A stretch of 64,000 nucleotides of DNA, taken from assembly GCA_019694975.1 (NCBI GenBank), contig JAIBAY010000001.1, positions 254,732 through 318,731 of the forward strand, read 5' to 3'. Source of the stretch: Chitinophagales bacterium. Lineage in GTDB: Bacteria > Bacteroidota > Bacteroidia > Chitinophagales > UBA10324. A program made the position numbers and the translations under genes. How positions within the stretch are numbered: the first letter of the stretch is position 1; the number at the start of each line of letters is the position of its first letter. Positions 9,346 through 18,704 of the stretch are shown piece by piece. The notes below the pieces were generated by a model, which was not told the DNA's origin, did not search any database, and was given only the letters and a program-made list of their open reading frames with translations.

Positions 9346-9936
9346 ATGTTACACCGCAAATTCATTCTGCTCCTGTCGCTGTTAATCCTGGTAAGCTTCT
9401 CCTGCAAGCAGCATGTAACCGGTAATGGCAAAATAATCAGCGATGAGCGCACTGTTGATGCATTTACCGTGGTGGATTTACTTGGAGCAGCCGAAGTTGA
9501 AATCATTCATGGTAATACATACAGTGTTATGGTAAAAGGATATGACAATATTGTTCCATTGGTGAAAACGAAAGTAACCGGTGAAACGCTGACTGTTTCT
9601 ACCATCAAAGACATTAACCTCAGCAACTCCGACCTTACAATAGAGATCACCTGTCCTGCACTGCGGGAAGTGACCTTATCAGGTGCCGGCAACCTGGTCA
9701 TCAATTCCTTTCATCAGTCAAGTATGAAAGTGAGCCTGAACGGGGCCGGCAATGCGAAATTCTCCGAAAGCGAATGTGATAGCGTATTCGCCACCTTATC
9801 CGGTGCGGGAAATATGCACGTGAATGCAAATGACTACCTTGAAGCAACGCTCAATGGAGTGGGTAATATTGAATATGCCGGCAACCCGATTGTTCAGTCC
9901 AGGATTAATGGCGTGGGCAATGTGAGCAAGAAGTAG
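9346..9936 (+). CDS. Head-GIN domain lipoprotein (DUF2807)
   Basis: The 196-residue exported lipoprotein has a signal peptide ending in a lipobox with Cys20 (VSFSC). It is followed by a DUF2807 'head GIN' domain, a putative adhesin-like right-handed beta-solenoid. Five repeats of (S/N)G(A/V)GN at roughly 18-22-residue spacing are visible between residue 110 and the end: SGAGNL, NGAGNA, SGAGNM, NGVGNI and NGVGNV. The family is common in Bacteroidota, is envelope-located and has no firm function. It is convergent with the two-component genes (80-base gap), with no evident shared regulation. Confidence 0.82.
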   Translation: MLHRKFILLLSLLILVSFSCKQHVTGNGKIISDERTVDAFTVVDLLGAAEVEIIHGNTYSVMVKGYDNIVPLVKTKVTGETLTVSTIKDINLSNSDLTIEITCPALREVTLSGAGNLVINSFHQSSMKVSLNGAGNAKFSESECDSVFATLSGAGNMHVNANDYLEATLNGVGNIEYAGNPIVQSRINGVGNVSKK

Positions 9937-10016
9937 TTATCACCTGGAATGGCAGCGATTAGAAGTGTTTATATGAATGAGAAAATATTCGCCGCAAAGC
10001 GACTTCAGAGACATAA

Positions 10017-10754
10017 TTATGTTTTCACTGTAAGCTTGAATCCCACTCCATGATGATTTTCAATTTCCACGGACTTATCTGATGAGAGGTACTTTCGCAG
10101 TTTTGACAGGAACACATCAAGCGAGCGCCCGAGAAAATAATCATCACTTCCCCAGACCTTCATCAGCAACTCATCACGCCGTATTACATTGTTCATATTG
10201 CAACACAAAACATATAAGACCTCCGCTTCCTTTTCCGTAAGTTTTCTCTTTTCAATGTTGACCTCCGCTTCCTTCCTTCGCTGTGCCTGCAACGGCTGAA
10301 CGGGAATGCTGAGTTCATAGTTGGAATAATCAAAGAGGATGGAACCGAGCTGAAAAGTCTTCTGCTTTGTATGATTGGCCCTGCTTCTTTTCAGGAATAC
10401 CTCCATGCGCAGCACGAGCTCTTCAATGTTAAACGGTTTCGTGATAAAATCATCTCCGCCGGATTTAAATCCTTTAATACGGTCTTCTTTGGCCGACTTG
10501 GAGGTGAGAAACAAAATAGGCAGGCTGTCTTCCGTCTTCCTGATTTCTTCCGCCACGGCGTAACCGTCTTTCTTCGGCATCATCACATCGAGGATGCACA
10601 GATCGAATTTACTTTTTCTGAATGTATTAATAGCGGCCTGGCCATCGTCGCAAAGCGTGACCTGATAGCCGGATATAGACAGGTAATCACGAATGACGGA
10701 TGCGAGGCTCCTGTCATCTTCCACTAACAATATCCTGGCTTTTTCTGCCTGCAT
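10017..10754 (-). CDS. OmpR-family response regulator
   Basis: The 245-residue two-component response regulator has a receiver domain at residues 7-122 with acidic EDD (12-14), phosphoacceptor Asp56 in CILDVMMP, Thr84 and Lys106 (TKP). A winged-helix DNA-binding domain follows at about 150-243, ending GVGFKLTV. The linker at 130-165 is rich in charged residues. It lies 9 bp downstream of its histidine kinase and is cotranscribed. The architecture resembles Bacteroides RprY-type regulators; the stimulus is unknown. A possible target is the divergent DUF1573 gene upstream of the kinase, but this is inference. Confidence 0.9.
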   Translation of the reverse strand: MQAEKARILLVEDDRSLASVIRDYLSISGYQVTLCDDGQAAINTFRKSKFDLCILDVMMPKKDGYAVAEEIRKTEDSLPILFLTSKSAKEDRIKGFKSGGDDFITKPFNIEELVLRMEVFLKRSRANHTKQKTFQLGSILFDYSNYELSIPVQPLQAQRRKEAEVNIEKRKLTEKEAEVLYVLCCNMNNVIRRDELLMKVWGSDDYFLGRSLDVFLSKLRKYLSSDKSVEIENHHGVGFKLTVKT

Positions 10755-10763
10755 ATCTGCAAT

Positions 10764-12029
10764 TTATTTTTGCGGAAAAATAATCGAAATAGTAGTGCCG
10801 CTGCCGGGTGTGCTGTGAATGCTCATTTTTCCATGATGATCCTTCACCACATGCTTTACGTAATACAGTCCGAGCCCAAATCCTTTCACATCATGCACAT
10901 CACCGGTGGAAACGCGGAAGAACCGGTCAAAGATGCGACTCACATGCTTCTCCTGAATGCCGATGCCGTTATCGGCCACGCTCACTACGAGGCCATCACC
11001 TGTATTTTTTGTGCTTAATTCAATTACCGGAGCCTGGGTGCAATACTTCACCGCATTGTCGAGCAGGTTAAAGAAAGTATTGGTAAGGTGCATCCTGTCG
11101 CCCTGCAAAACAGATTTTTCAGCATTAAAATTCTTAATGAGTCTTCCTCCCCTGTCGGCGATAATCTGCTCCACGCTGATTGCGGCTTCCCGCAGGCATT
11201 CATGGATATCAACCGCTTCCATTTTATATTTCATTTTCTTCTGATCCCAGACTGCCACCTGTAACACGCGCTCCACCTGGCTTTTCAGCCGCAAGGCCTC
11301 CTGCTGAATGAGGTTTGAATACCGTTCGATGGCATCCGGTTGCTGATGAATCTCCGGCCTGTTCAGCAGCCTGCTGGTGACAAGGATGGTGGATACAGGC
11401 GTCTTGAATTCATGTGTCATATTGTTCACAAAATCCTTCTGCACTTCCGACAATTGCTTTTGCCGGAAAATGGCAATGAGCGCAAAAGCAAAAAAGAACA
11501 CCACCACCAGCAATACCAGCGATGAAAACAACCAGATATTCATCGAATCAATCAGGTGGTTAGACTTATCGGGGAAATTGACGGAAAAATAGTACAGATC
11601 GTTTTTCCACTGGGGTAACTCACGCGGCGCACGATGCTTCTCATCTTCACTGAAGGATACATAATTACCATACACCAGTTTCTGGTGGTTGCAGTCGTAG
11701 ACACCGTATTCAAAGTCGCTGTTTAATCCGCGAGACTTGAATTCGGCTTTCAGCAGCGACTCCAGCACTTTTGTATCGATCTCCCCGTTTACGCTTACCA
11801 CAAAATAATTGCCTGAGAGCTGATCCACCAGCCTGGCATTGGGGATCTGCTGATTGTTCATCTGCAGCAACTGTTCGGCTACGCGTTGCAGGGAGGTAAA
11901 AACATTCTGATCAAATTCCTTTTCATGCACATCAAATGCTTTCCTGAACCAGAAGATCTGCAGCACCACAATACCTGCCATTGAAATAACAGCTAACAGC
12001 GTGATAATTTGAATAGTCCTGTTCTTCAT
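10764..12029 (-). CDS. Sensor histidine kinase
   Basis: The 421-residue membrane sensor kinase has TM1 at residues 8-27, a periplasmic sensor of about 130 residues, and TM2 at about 166-188. A HisKA domain follows with phospho-acceptor His206 in NNMTHEFKTP, then a HATPase domain with N box NTFFNLLDNAVKY, G1 DNGIGI and G2 GFGLGLYY. It is an RprX-like classical kinase without PAS or HAMP domains that I can see. It forms an operon with the response regulator (9-bp gap). Its 5' region is shared divergently with the DUF1573 gene. Confidence 0.9.
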   Translation of the reverse strand: MKNRTIQIITLLAVISMAGIVVLQIFWFRKAFDVHEKEFDQNVFTSLQRVAEQLLQMNNQQIPNARLVDQLSGNYFVVSVNGEIDTKVLESLLKAEFKSRGLNSDFEYGVYDCNHQKLVYGNYVSFSEDEKHRAPRELPQWKNDLYYFSVNFPDKSNHLIDSMNIWLFSSLVLLVVVFFFAFALIAIFRQKQLSEVQKDFVNNMTHEFKTPVSTILVTSRLLNRPEIHQQPDAIERYSNLIQQEALRLKSQVERVLQVAVWDQKKMKYKMEAVDIHECLREAAISVEQIIADRGGRLIKNFNAEKSVLQGDRMHLTNTFFNLLDNAVKYCTQAPVIELSTKNTGDGLVVSVADNGIGIQEKHVSRIFDRFFRVSTGDVHDVKGFGLGLYYVKHVVKDHHGKMSIHSTPGSGTTISIIFPQK

Positions 12030-12237
12030 GGTTGCTCTATGGTTGTCAACGCGCCTAAGCTGACTGCATTAATTTATTGTCTGTGAAATTACGGAAGATG
12101 TTCCGATTGAATCATCCTGCAATAAGGCGTGTCGAGGCTATCTGCGAATCGTATGCTAACCAGCCATGCATCAGTCAATGATGCGAGCTGTTCTTTCCTG
12201 TAAAGATGCATGCACCTGTATAAACCTGAAAAATGAA

Positions 12238-12260
12238 TTAACAAAATTTTAAGAATTCTT
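12238..12260. promoter_or_regulatory. AT-rich palindromic site in the HK/DUF1573 divergent region
   Basis: Two adjacent symmetric blocks are visible: AAAATTTT at 12243-12250 and the perfect palindrome AAGAATTCTT at 12251-12260, preceded by TTAAC. They sit about 37 bases upstream of the -7 box at 12297, a position suited to activator or repressor binding. That the neighbouring response regulator binds here is conjecture. Confidence 0.25.
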
Positions 12261-12296
12261 ATAGAGTGCTTAACAGCATAGTACCGGAGCCCACAC

Positions 12297-12304
12297 TATT
12301 TTTG
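12297..12304 (+). promoter_or_regulatory. Putative -7 box (TATTTTTG) for the DUF1573 gene
   Basis: TATTTTTG matches TAnnTTTG fully. The -33 region lacks a TTG, which may mean activator dependence. It lies 22 bases before the first possible start codon at 12327. Confidence 0.4.
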
Positions 12305-12326
12305 AAATCATGACTCCCTGATTTAA

Positions 12327-12770
12327 ATGATCAACAAGAATTTAACCACTGTGAATATGAAAAGTCTTGTCACCGTTTTGATGATATGTTGCACTGTTAA
12401 TTTTTTGCAGGCGCAATCTGCAAAAGCAACAGCATCGCCTGTTTCGTGGTTGAGCGGTACTTCGCATGATTTTGGCAGGATTCTTCAAAACACGCCGGCT
12501 TCGTACATATTCGAATTTTCCAATACCGGAAAAGATCCGGTTACCATAACCAGGGTACAACCATCCTGCAGTTGCACGGCGCTCGATTATACCAGAGAGG
12601 AAATACTGCCCGGGAAAAAAGGACTTATCAAAATTTCGTACAATGCGCACACAGCCGGCATGTTTAATAAGACAATTACGGTAACAACGGATCCCGGCAG
12701 CGATAACACCATACTTACCATTACCGGTGAAGTGGTACAGAAAGCAGAACAAGTCAGAAAGCCACAGTAA
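12327..12770 (+). CDS. DUF1573 exported protein
   Basis: The 147-residue secreted protein has a signal peptide ending FLQAQ (signal peptidase I). One DUF1573 domain of Ig-like/ASPM-Hydin type follows at about residues 45-130, with the conserved HDFGRILQN, FSNTG, CSCT and LPGKKG blocks. DUF1573 proteins are frequent in the Bacteroidota envelope and have no settled function. An in-frame ATG at 12357 gives a tighter signal peptide (MKSLVTVLMICC) and may be the true start. It is divergent from the kinase/regulator pair and followed by a strong terminator. Confidence 0.78.
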   Translation: MINKNLTTVNMKSLVTVLMICCTVNFLQAQSAKATASPVSWLSGTSHDFGRILQNTPASYIFEFSNTGKDPVTITRVQPSCSCTALDYTREEILPGKKGLIKISYNAHTAGMFNKTITVTTDPGSDNTILTITGEVVQKAEQVRKPQ

Positions 12771-12839
12771 CAGATGAAAGAATAGTTTATTTGTTTATTT
12801 GGTTGAGAGGGTCAATTCGCATGAATTGATTCATCATTA

Positions 12840-12872
12840 CTCCGCCGGCTGGTTACCGGCGGAGATTTTTTT
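12840..12872 (+). terminator. Rho-independent terminator after the DUF1573 gene
   Basis: A perfect 9-bp stem, CTCCGCCGG (12840-12848) and CCGGCGGAG (12856-12864), encloses a 7-nt loop and is followed by ATTTTTTT. It sits 70 bp after the stop codon. Confidence 0.85.
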
Positions 12873-12973
12873 GTACCACTGCGCTCCGTCTCAATACAGC
12901 ATTGTCTCCCAACAATGATTTAATTGAATTTTGCTGGTAACCGGGGAAAAAGAAAAGATCCGGAACGGAGTTG

Positions 12974-15900
12974 TTAATTCTTTATCATTTTGGCAGAGAA
13001 ATAATTTCTGCCCGAAGCAATACGCACAAGATATAATCCCGGAACTAATGTGTGCAGATCACCTACTTCAATAAAGTTTAATCCGCCGGTAAGGGCATAA
13101 GGCATTTCAAGAATCACTTTTCCTGATACATCTATCACCTGCAACAAGGCCGCCTGATTTTCAGGAACCTCAACCGAGATGGTGATATGATCAACAACAG
13201 GATTTGGAAAAACGGTCATCACGCTCTCCGAAGCGGCATCCTGCAGTTCAATCCATCTCACCGATGAATAAGAGAAAGATGCATCCAGGTCAACCATCCT
13301 GAGGCGGTAATAGATTTTATGCACGCCTAATTCCTGAACCTTGTAATCAGTAGTCAGATAATTCAGTGGCACGACGGATACGCCGGCAGCATCCTTGCGT
13401 GCGATCTCTTCAAAATGAACTCCATCGAGGCTTCGTTCAATTGCGAAATAACTGGTATTAAATTCTGCCTGTGTATGCCACTCAAGGAGGCTGTTACCTT
13501 CTTCCAGGGAAACGGTAAACTGTGTCAGTTCCAGCGGCAATATAAACTCACCCACACCGATGGCAAAGTCGGAGAAAGTGTTGCAGCCATAATCTGTACG
13601 TTCCGCATGCGCTGTGCCACCTGATTCTGTCTGCGTGCTGTTATCATGTGTGCCGCATTGCTGATTCCACACTGCAGCAGAAGGATCAGCGGAATCAACG
13701 CGCTTGATCACCGCATAGTAATAAGGTGAGGCTGCGGAGTTGGAATGTCCCCGTTCATTCAGTGCCACATTATAATCGCAGGCTGGTGAAGCAACAGGAG
13801 CAAATGCCGCATCATACGGTTTGAAGTTCCAGTAGCCGGCATTCAGCCTGTCGAGGATGAGCGTGCCATTCACTACAAGAGAATAGCTTTCATTGCCGGC
13901 AGTAGAAATGTCGGAAGTAAACTTGCCGACTATATTATCGATGTTGGAATTGGTTTTCATATCCAGGAAGGCCAATTCATATCCCGATCCACCCGCAAGG
14001 TTTGAACCACCTACCGGGAAAGCATAGTTGCCGGTTGTAATGGCTCTTCTTAATGGACCGTTCACCCAGGAATCAGCCGCATTGTCGGAGGCATCATAGA
14101 TGATGGCGCCTTCTGAAGCATTAGACACATACACTTCACCCGTACCACAGGCAACGATTCCGGCATACAACCTGAACGATTCAATAATTTGAATGGAAGT
14201 AGCACTGACCAATGATACCTGCGGAGTTGCATCTGTATTATTTATGGTCAGACCGTAAAAGGTCTCTTTATTTCCATTGGCGGTGCAGGAAATAGACTGA
14301 TCGGCATTGCCGCCAAATTCCACATAATTATTGTTGTCGGTAAATGAACTGTTGACGCCACTTCTCGACCAGTTTCCGCCTACATAAAAATCACCGGTAC
14401 CTGCAGCAAGGAGCAAACCACCATCAGTGATAGTGATATTGTTGCGCACGCCACGGGTATCATTAATGGTAAGCAATGTTCCGATGCCATTGATCTCTAC
14501 ATTATATGGAATGCCCGGCAATCCGGAGAAGATGGAACCGGCAGCCCATGTAAGGTCAGTGGTATAAACCTGGTAATCGATGTTGTTCGCAAAGCGTAAA
14601 GTGGAGGCCGGCGAAGCGGAATAGTAACAGGAATTATAAACCACGCTGCCACCGAGGTTAATTTGCAACACGCCTTGTATGGTGGTCAGATTGATGCCGC
14701 TGCTTATTCCAAAATCCATTTGCCCATCAGCAATGGTAACCAATACATGCTGGTCAAATGTCAGCGACCCAACGCCTCCATTATTAGCAACCGATTTAGT
14801 AAACCAGCTGATCATGTTGGGATTGGCGGTAGACCTGATTTCGAACTTACCGGTATTTACTCCCTGTGAATTGGTAATGACACGGTTTCCATTAACATAA
14901 ATAAAACCGGTAGCTCCGATGGCGCTGTTACCGTCCAGCGAAACGGTTCGGCCATTCAGGTCAAGCGACCCGTTATTGATCAGTTGTAATACGTTGCCGG
15001 AGGTTCCGGTTATTTTTATATCGGTTGCATTGGCAACGGTTTTATCAGGTTGTACATAAGTGCCGGCTGTGGATTTATCAATTGCCACATAGGCAAAACT
15101 TTCCGTTCCCCCGCCTGTAACCGTTACCGTCTGATTGGCAGACCCGTTAAACTTAACCATTCTTCCTGCCGGAATAAAAACACCAGTTGCTGCCCGTGTC
15201 CAGTTTCCTTTAATATACAAGTCGCCGCCGGAAATTGCGGAGAGGGACAAAGTGTCGCCGCTGCCGATGGTGAGATTGCCGCGCAGCTCTCTCGGGTAAC
15301 CGGTACCAAAAACAAGTTTTGTTCCCGTGCCGGCAATATCAACATGCTGCGGCCAGCCCGCACCGCTGAAAGTATTATCATACCATTCCGCATTGGCCGT
15401 ATAGGAACCATTCGTATTATATTGCAGTGTGGAGTTTATTGAATAGGTTGGCGCAGAACTGCTGATAACATACCCGCCTGATTTTATTTGCAAGATTCCA
15501 TTCACGGTAGTGGATGAACCACCCATTCCTACACCAATGTTCAACGTTACATTTTCAAATTGCGTTGCCGCTGTCGGCACTATGCTGGCAGTGTAGCTGT
15601 TGAGTGTCTTTGTAAAAATGACTTCAGTATTGGCATTAGCCGTAAAGGTGCCGGCATTGGTGAAGGTGGCATTTGAACAGGTGGCATCAAGCGTGAGTTT
15701 GCCTCCACTATTCATGGTAAGAGAAGCCGTAGCGCTGATGGTTAAAGAATGACAGGTAGCAGTGGTGCCTGAGATTATCGGATAATTTGTGGTAACCACC
15801 GGAATTGTAACATCATAATAGATAGTCGGTACATTCTGCGGATTCCAGTTGGTGGCAACATTCCAGTCAGTGCTGGTAGCGCCGGTCCAGGTGAGGAGAT

Positions 15901-18280
15901 TACTTACTTCATCGGCACCAATATCCGGTGTTGAGCCACTCCTGGAAGTGGCATCATAATCGGTTGTATATCCCACAATGGGCGTGCCTGCGTTATTGAT
16001 CGTGGCAAGGTCGCAGGCGGTAGCAGCAATATGCAGGTCAATGGTGGATGCGAAGGTAAAGTTGGTGGAAATGGAGGGCGGCGTTCCGGAAGGATTATCC
16101 TGATTCACCGGAGTAGTGGCGGCCGACCACAGTGCAAGTGTTGCCTTATTGGCAGCTCCTACATAGCCGAGCATAGACCCTGTTCCGGTGGCATATAAAT
16201 CATTGGCTACTCCGGTGTAGGAAAATGGTGTACTGTTAAACCTGATGGCATAATGCGTACCGGTTGAAGTTCCTGTATTGCTGCGTTCATTGATGAAAAT
16301 ATTGTTCTTTAAAATCAGTGCATTAGTGGTAGCGCAATAAAATGCATGCGTGTTGCCTGAGCCGGAAGCGGGGCTGCCCTGAATTCTTACGGTATTAAAA
16401 TAACCGGTAACCGTGCTGGAAGAATAATTAATCCCATAGATCACGTTGCCATTGCTCATACCACTGCCCAGAGAAATCATATTATTACTCAGAATGGCAG
16501 AGTTGCCGCCTGTATAAATGGTAATGCCGCTTACCTGCGCCGTAGAACTGGTTGAACTGACTGACAATGAATGAATCCAGTTTTGGGCAACGGCGAGTGA
16601 AGGGGCAAGACCTCCAGAACCACCGGTAACATAAAGGCCTCTGACATCTGTATTACCGGATGATGATGTATTGGTAAGATAGCTGATAATATTGCCACTG
16701 ATAATATCACTTACACTGCTGCAACTGGTATTCACGATACCAATCACGGAAGCATTTGAGGTTGTCCCGGCATTGGCACCGCTGCAATTCAGGTTTTGAA
16801 TAGTATTGGTAGAAACGGTATTGGTGAGTGCTGCATTGCTGGCGAGTTTGATGCCGATAACATTAGCGCCCGACGCAGTGTTTCCACTGGTAATGTTGTA
16901 TGCCGTAGCATTTCCAATAATGTTGCTGCTGATGGTGGATGCACCGGTATTATTGCTGTAAATGCCAATCAATGGATTTCCTCCGTACGTACCGATGGCT
17001 CCGCTTCCTGTATAACTCATGCTGATTCCGCCAATGGTATTCCCGGAAATAGTATTGCTGGAGGAACCGCTCATTAATATGCCTGCCACCGGCAGGTAAG
17101 GTAATGAAGGACTTGCTGTCTCAATATTTTGCTTGAACAAAATACTGCCGGTTCCGGAAGCAGTACCAATAGTGTTGTTAGTAATGTTTGCTTTGCCTGA
17201 TTTCAGCCAGATGCCGATAAATGGATATGTTGTGCCGGAATTGGTACTGCGTGCAGTAGTGAAATCAATATTCGTGATGGTATTGCCACTGATGGTGGAC
17301 AAGGTAGTATTCAGCGACAAACAAAAAGGATACAAGTCGATAGAAGTATGTGAGCCGGCTGCCAAATCGGTGAAAGTCATATAGCCGGTGCCTGCTGCAC
17401 TGCTGTATCCGAAGATATTGTTGGAGATGGTATAACCGCCGCCGCCATCAATCTTAACGCCATAGAAGTCATTGGCACTACCTGCAGAGATATTCCTGGT
17501 GGCAGACTGGTAAAACCGGTTACCGGAAATGGTCCATGTTGAAATAAAAGTTGCTGCAAGGTAAATGGCACAGGTATTATTGCCCGCCGTAAAATCAAGC
17601 CAGTCGTGAAAGGTGCAATTGGTAACCTGGCAGAGGTCATTGGCATTTCCCGAACCATAACCTTTGATGAGGATATATGGCAGCGTTGACGCATCCGGGC
17701 CGAAGTCGCAGTTCTGTATATAGTTATTGTCATTCCCTGTAGAACCTGCAGTTCCTGCTATCGTAACAATTCCACCATCACTCGCTGTCTGTGCTGCTGA
17801 ATTCCTGCCTTGCAGGTTGCAATATTTAATCACATTATTGGTGGCATCATTCTTTAGCACAATGGCCATGGCAGTGGAAGAAGCGCTGGTATTTGCAATT
17901 GTCAGTGAAACCGTCCCGCTGATAGAGCCGTCAATAGTCACTTTATCTGCGCCATCAAGAATAATCATTCCATTGGCGGCCGGCGCACCGGAGATCGTCC
18001 ACGAACCGCCGGATGGTTTGATAGTAAGCGTATTCCATGAGCCGGCTGTCAACTGAACATTTGCGGAATTAGGTTCCGTCACATTCCCGGTAATGGTGAT
18101 AACAACATCATATGTTGATTGTGAATAGCTGTTGATGTAAAAGAATGCACCACCGGCACCGGAGAGGTTGGTATAACTGCCATTACTCAAGGGATTCGCT
18201 CCAGTAACCGTTACCTGTGCCGAAAGCGTTTCAGCAAAGGCACATAGCAGTACAAGGAAAGTGAGTCGCAGTAAATTCAA
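12974..18280 (-). CDS. Large secreted beta-helix protein with T9SS sorting domain
   Basis: The 1768-residue protein has a signal peptide (cleavage after about residue 21, TLSAQ). A long Ser/Thr/Gly/Asn-rich region at about residues 60-700 repeats short units such as SGNTI, SNNI and ISGN, the pattern of right-handed parallel beta-helix proteins. A change at about residue 785 (TWTGATSTDWNVATNWNP) opens a second repetitive half with GNLTI/GNWTR units. The last 80 residues start VFPNPVVDH and end YFSAKMIKN, a type A T9SS C-terminal sorting domain. It should be exported by T9SS and surface-attached or released. No enzyme motif is evident, so adhesin, matrix or polysaccharide-binding roles are possible. 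It is a single gene with its own promoter. Confidence 0.8.
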   Translation of the reverse strand: MNLLRLTFLVLLCAFAETLSAQVTVTGANPLSNGSYTNLSGAGGAFFYINSYSQSTYDVVITITGNVTEPNSANVQLTAGSWNTLTIKPSGGSWTISGAPAANGMIILDGADKVTIDGSISGTVSLTIANTSASSTAMAIVLKNDATNNVIKYCNLQGRNSAAQTASDGGIVTIAGTAGSTGNDNNYIQNCDFGPDASTLPYILIKGYGSGNANDLCQVTNCTFHDWLDFTAGNNTCAIYLAATFISTWTISGNRFYQSATRNISAGSANDFYGVKIDGGGGYTISNNIFGYSSAAGTGYMTFTDLAAGSHTSIDLYPFCLSLNTTLSTISGNTITNIDFTTARSTNSGTTYPFIGIWLKSGKANITNNTIGTASGTGSILFKQNIETASPSLPYLPVAGILMSGSSSNTISGNTIGGISMSYTGSGAIGTYGGNPLIGIYSNNTGASTISSNIIGNATAYNITSGNTASGANVIGIKLASNAALTNTVSTNTIQNLNCSGANAGTTSNASVIGIVNTSCSSVSDIISGNIISYLTNTSSSGNTDVRGLYVTGGSGGLAPSLAVAQNWIHSLSVSSTSSTAQVSGITIYTGGNSAILSNNMISLGSGMSNGNVIYGINYSSSTVTGYFNTVRIQGSPASGSGNTHAFYCATTNALILKNNIFINERSNTGTSTGTHYAIRFNSTPFSYTGVANDLYATGTGSMLGYVGAANKATLALWSAATTPVNQDNPSGTPPSISTNFTFASTIDLHIAATACDLATINNAGTPIVGYTTDYDATSRSGSTPDIGADEVSNLLTWTGATSTDWNVATNWNPQNVPTIYYDVTIPVVTTNYPIISGTTATCHSLTISATASLTMNSGGKLTLDATCSNATFTNAGTFTANANTEVIFTKTLNSYTASIVPTAATQFENVTLNIGVGMGGSSTTVNGILQIKSGGYVISSSAPTYSINSTLQYNTNGSYTANAEWYDNTFSGAGWPQHVDIAGTGTKLVFGTGYPRELRGNLTIGSGDTLSLSAISGGDLYIKGNWTRAATGVFIPAGRMVKFNGSANQTVTVTGGGTESFAYVAIDKSTAGTYVQPDKTVANATDIKITGTSGNVLQLINNGSLDLNGRTVSLDGNSAIGATGFIYVNGNRVITNSQGVNTGKFEIRSTANPNMISWFTKSVANNGGVGSLTFDQHVLVTIADGQMDFGISSGINLTTIQGVLQINLGGSVVYNSCYYSASPASTLRFANNIDYQVYTTDLTWAAGSIFSGLPGIPYNVEINGIGTLLTINDTRGVRNNITITDGGLLLAAGTGDFYVGGNWSRSGVNSSFTDNNNYVEFGGNADQSISCTANGNKETFYGLTINNTDATPQVSLVSATSIQIIESFRLYAGIVACGTGEVYVSNASEGAIIYDASDNAADSWVNGPLRRAITTGNYAFPVGGSNLAGGSGYELAFLDMKTNSNIDNIVGKFTSDISTAGNESYSLVVNGTLILDRLNAGYWNFKPYDAAFAPVASPACDYNVALNERGHSNSAASPYYYAVIKRVDSADPSAAVWNQQCGTHDNSTQTESGGTAHAERTDYGCNTFSDFAIGVGEFILPLELTQFTVSLEEGNSLLEWHTQAEFNTSYFAIERSLDGVHFEEIARKDAAGVSVVPLNYLTTDYKVQELGVHKIYYRLRMVDLDASFSYSSVRWIELQDAASESVMTVFPNPVVDHITISVEVPENQAALLQVIDVSGKVILEMPYALTGGLNFIEVGDLHTLVPGLYLVRIASGRNYFSAKMIKN

Positions 18281-18309
18281 GGCAGGGTAATTTATTCAAT
18301 TCAAGGCCT

Positions 18310-18337
18310 CAAAAATAAAGTAAATTATTGCCACAAA
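18310..18337 (-). promoter_or_regulatory. Putative promoter for the beta-helix protein gene
   Basis: On the minus strand the -7 box TATTTTTG (plus strand 18310-18317) is preceded by TTTG (18334-18337) with a 16-nt spacer, slightly short. The box ends about 29 bases upstream of the start codon. Confidence 0.5.
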
Positions 18338-18627
18338 TGCCATATTAACTTAAAAATAACCCAACATGGAAATGTGAACTCCTTCCAGACAATATCTGCT
18401 GATTTTTTTACGGATCATGCAGCGAATCTGTTCGCTTGCAGCTCTGTAACATTAGTGGAAAGGGAGGGTAATTTAGAATCTGAGCAAGGCAACATCTGTA
18501 CACGGGGTATGCAAAGGTTCAGAGACTGGCAGGTCATACGTAAGTGAACAGGTAATGAATGTCGTGAAGCACTTTCGCATGAAAAAGGACACTTACCTTT
18601 TATAATGTGAAAAAATATGTTTAGTCA
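18338..18627. other. Intergenic stretch between two divergent secreted-protein genes
   Basis: Between the two promoters, about 290 bases hold no open frame of note and no clear inverted repeat. I see nothing further here. Confidence 0.5.
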
Positions 18628-18661
18628 TTGCGAAGGGTGTTTAAAAAAATAGCTACTTTTG
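18628..18661 (+). promoter_or_regulatory. Bacteroidota promoter for the small T9SS protein gene
   Basis: TTG at 18628-18630, a 23-nt spacer and TACTTTTG at 18654-18661 match the TTG/TAnnTTTG consensus. The leader to the ATG at 18705 is about 37 nt and A/T-rich. Confidence 0.6.
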
Positions 18662-18704
18662 GAACAATCATTTATCTATTCATTCACAATAAAACCCAAT
18701 TGAC

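Noticed and set aside
12974..18280. Repetitive look of the 5.3-kb gene as a possible CRISPR or satellite array
   Set aside because: The repeats are short and degenerate and follow protein periodicity; there are no identical repeats with unique spacers, and one frame is open throughout.
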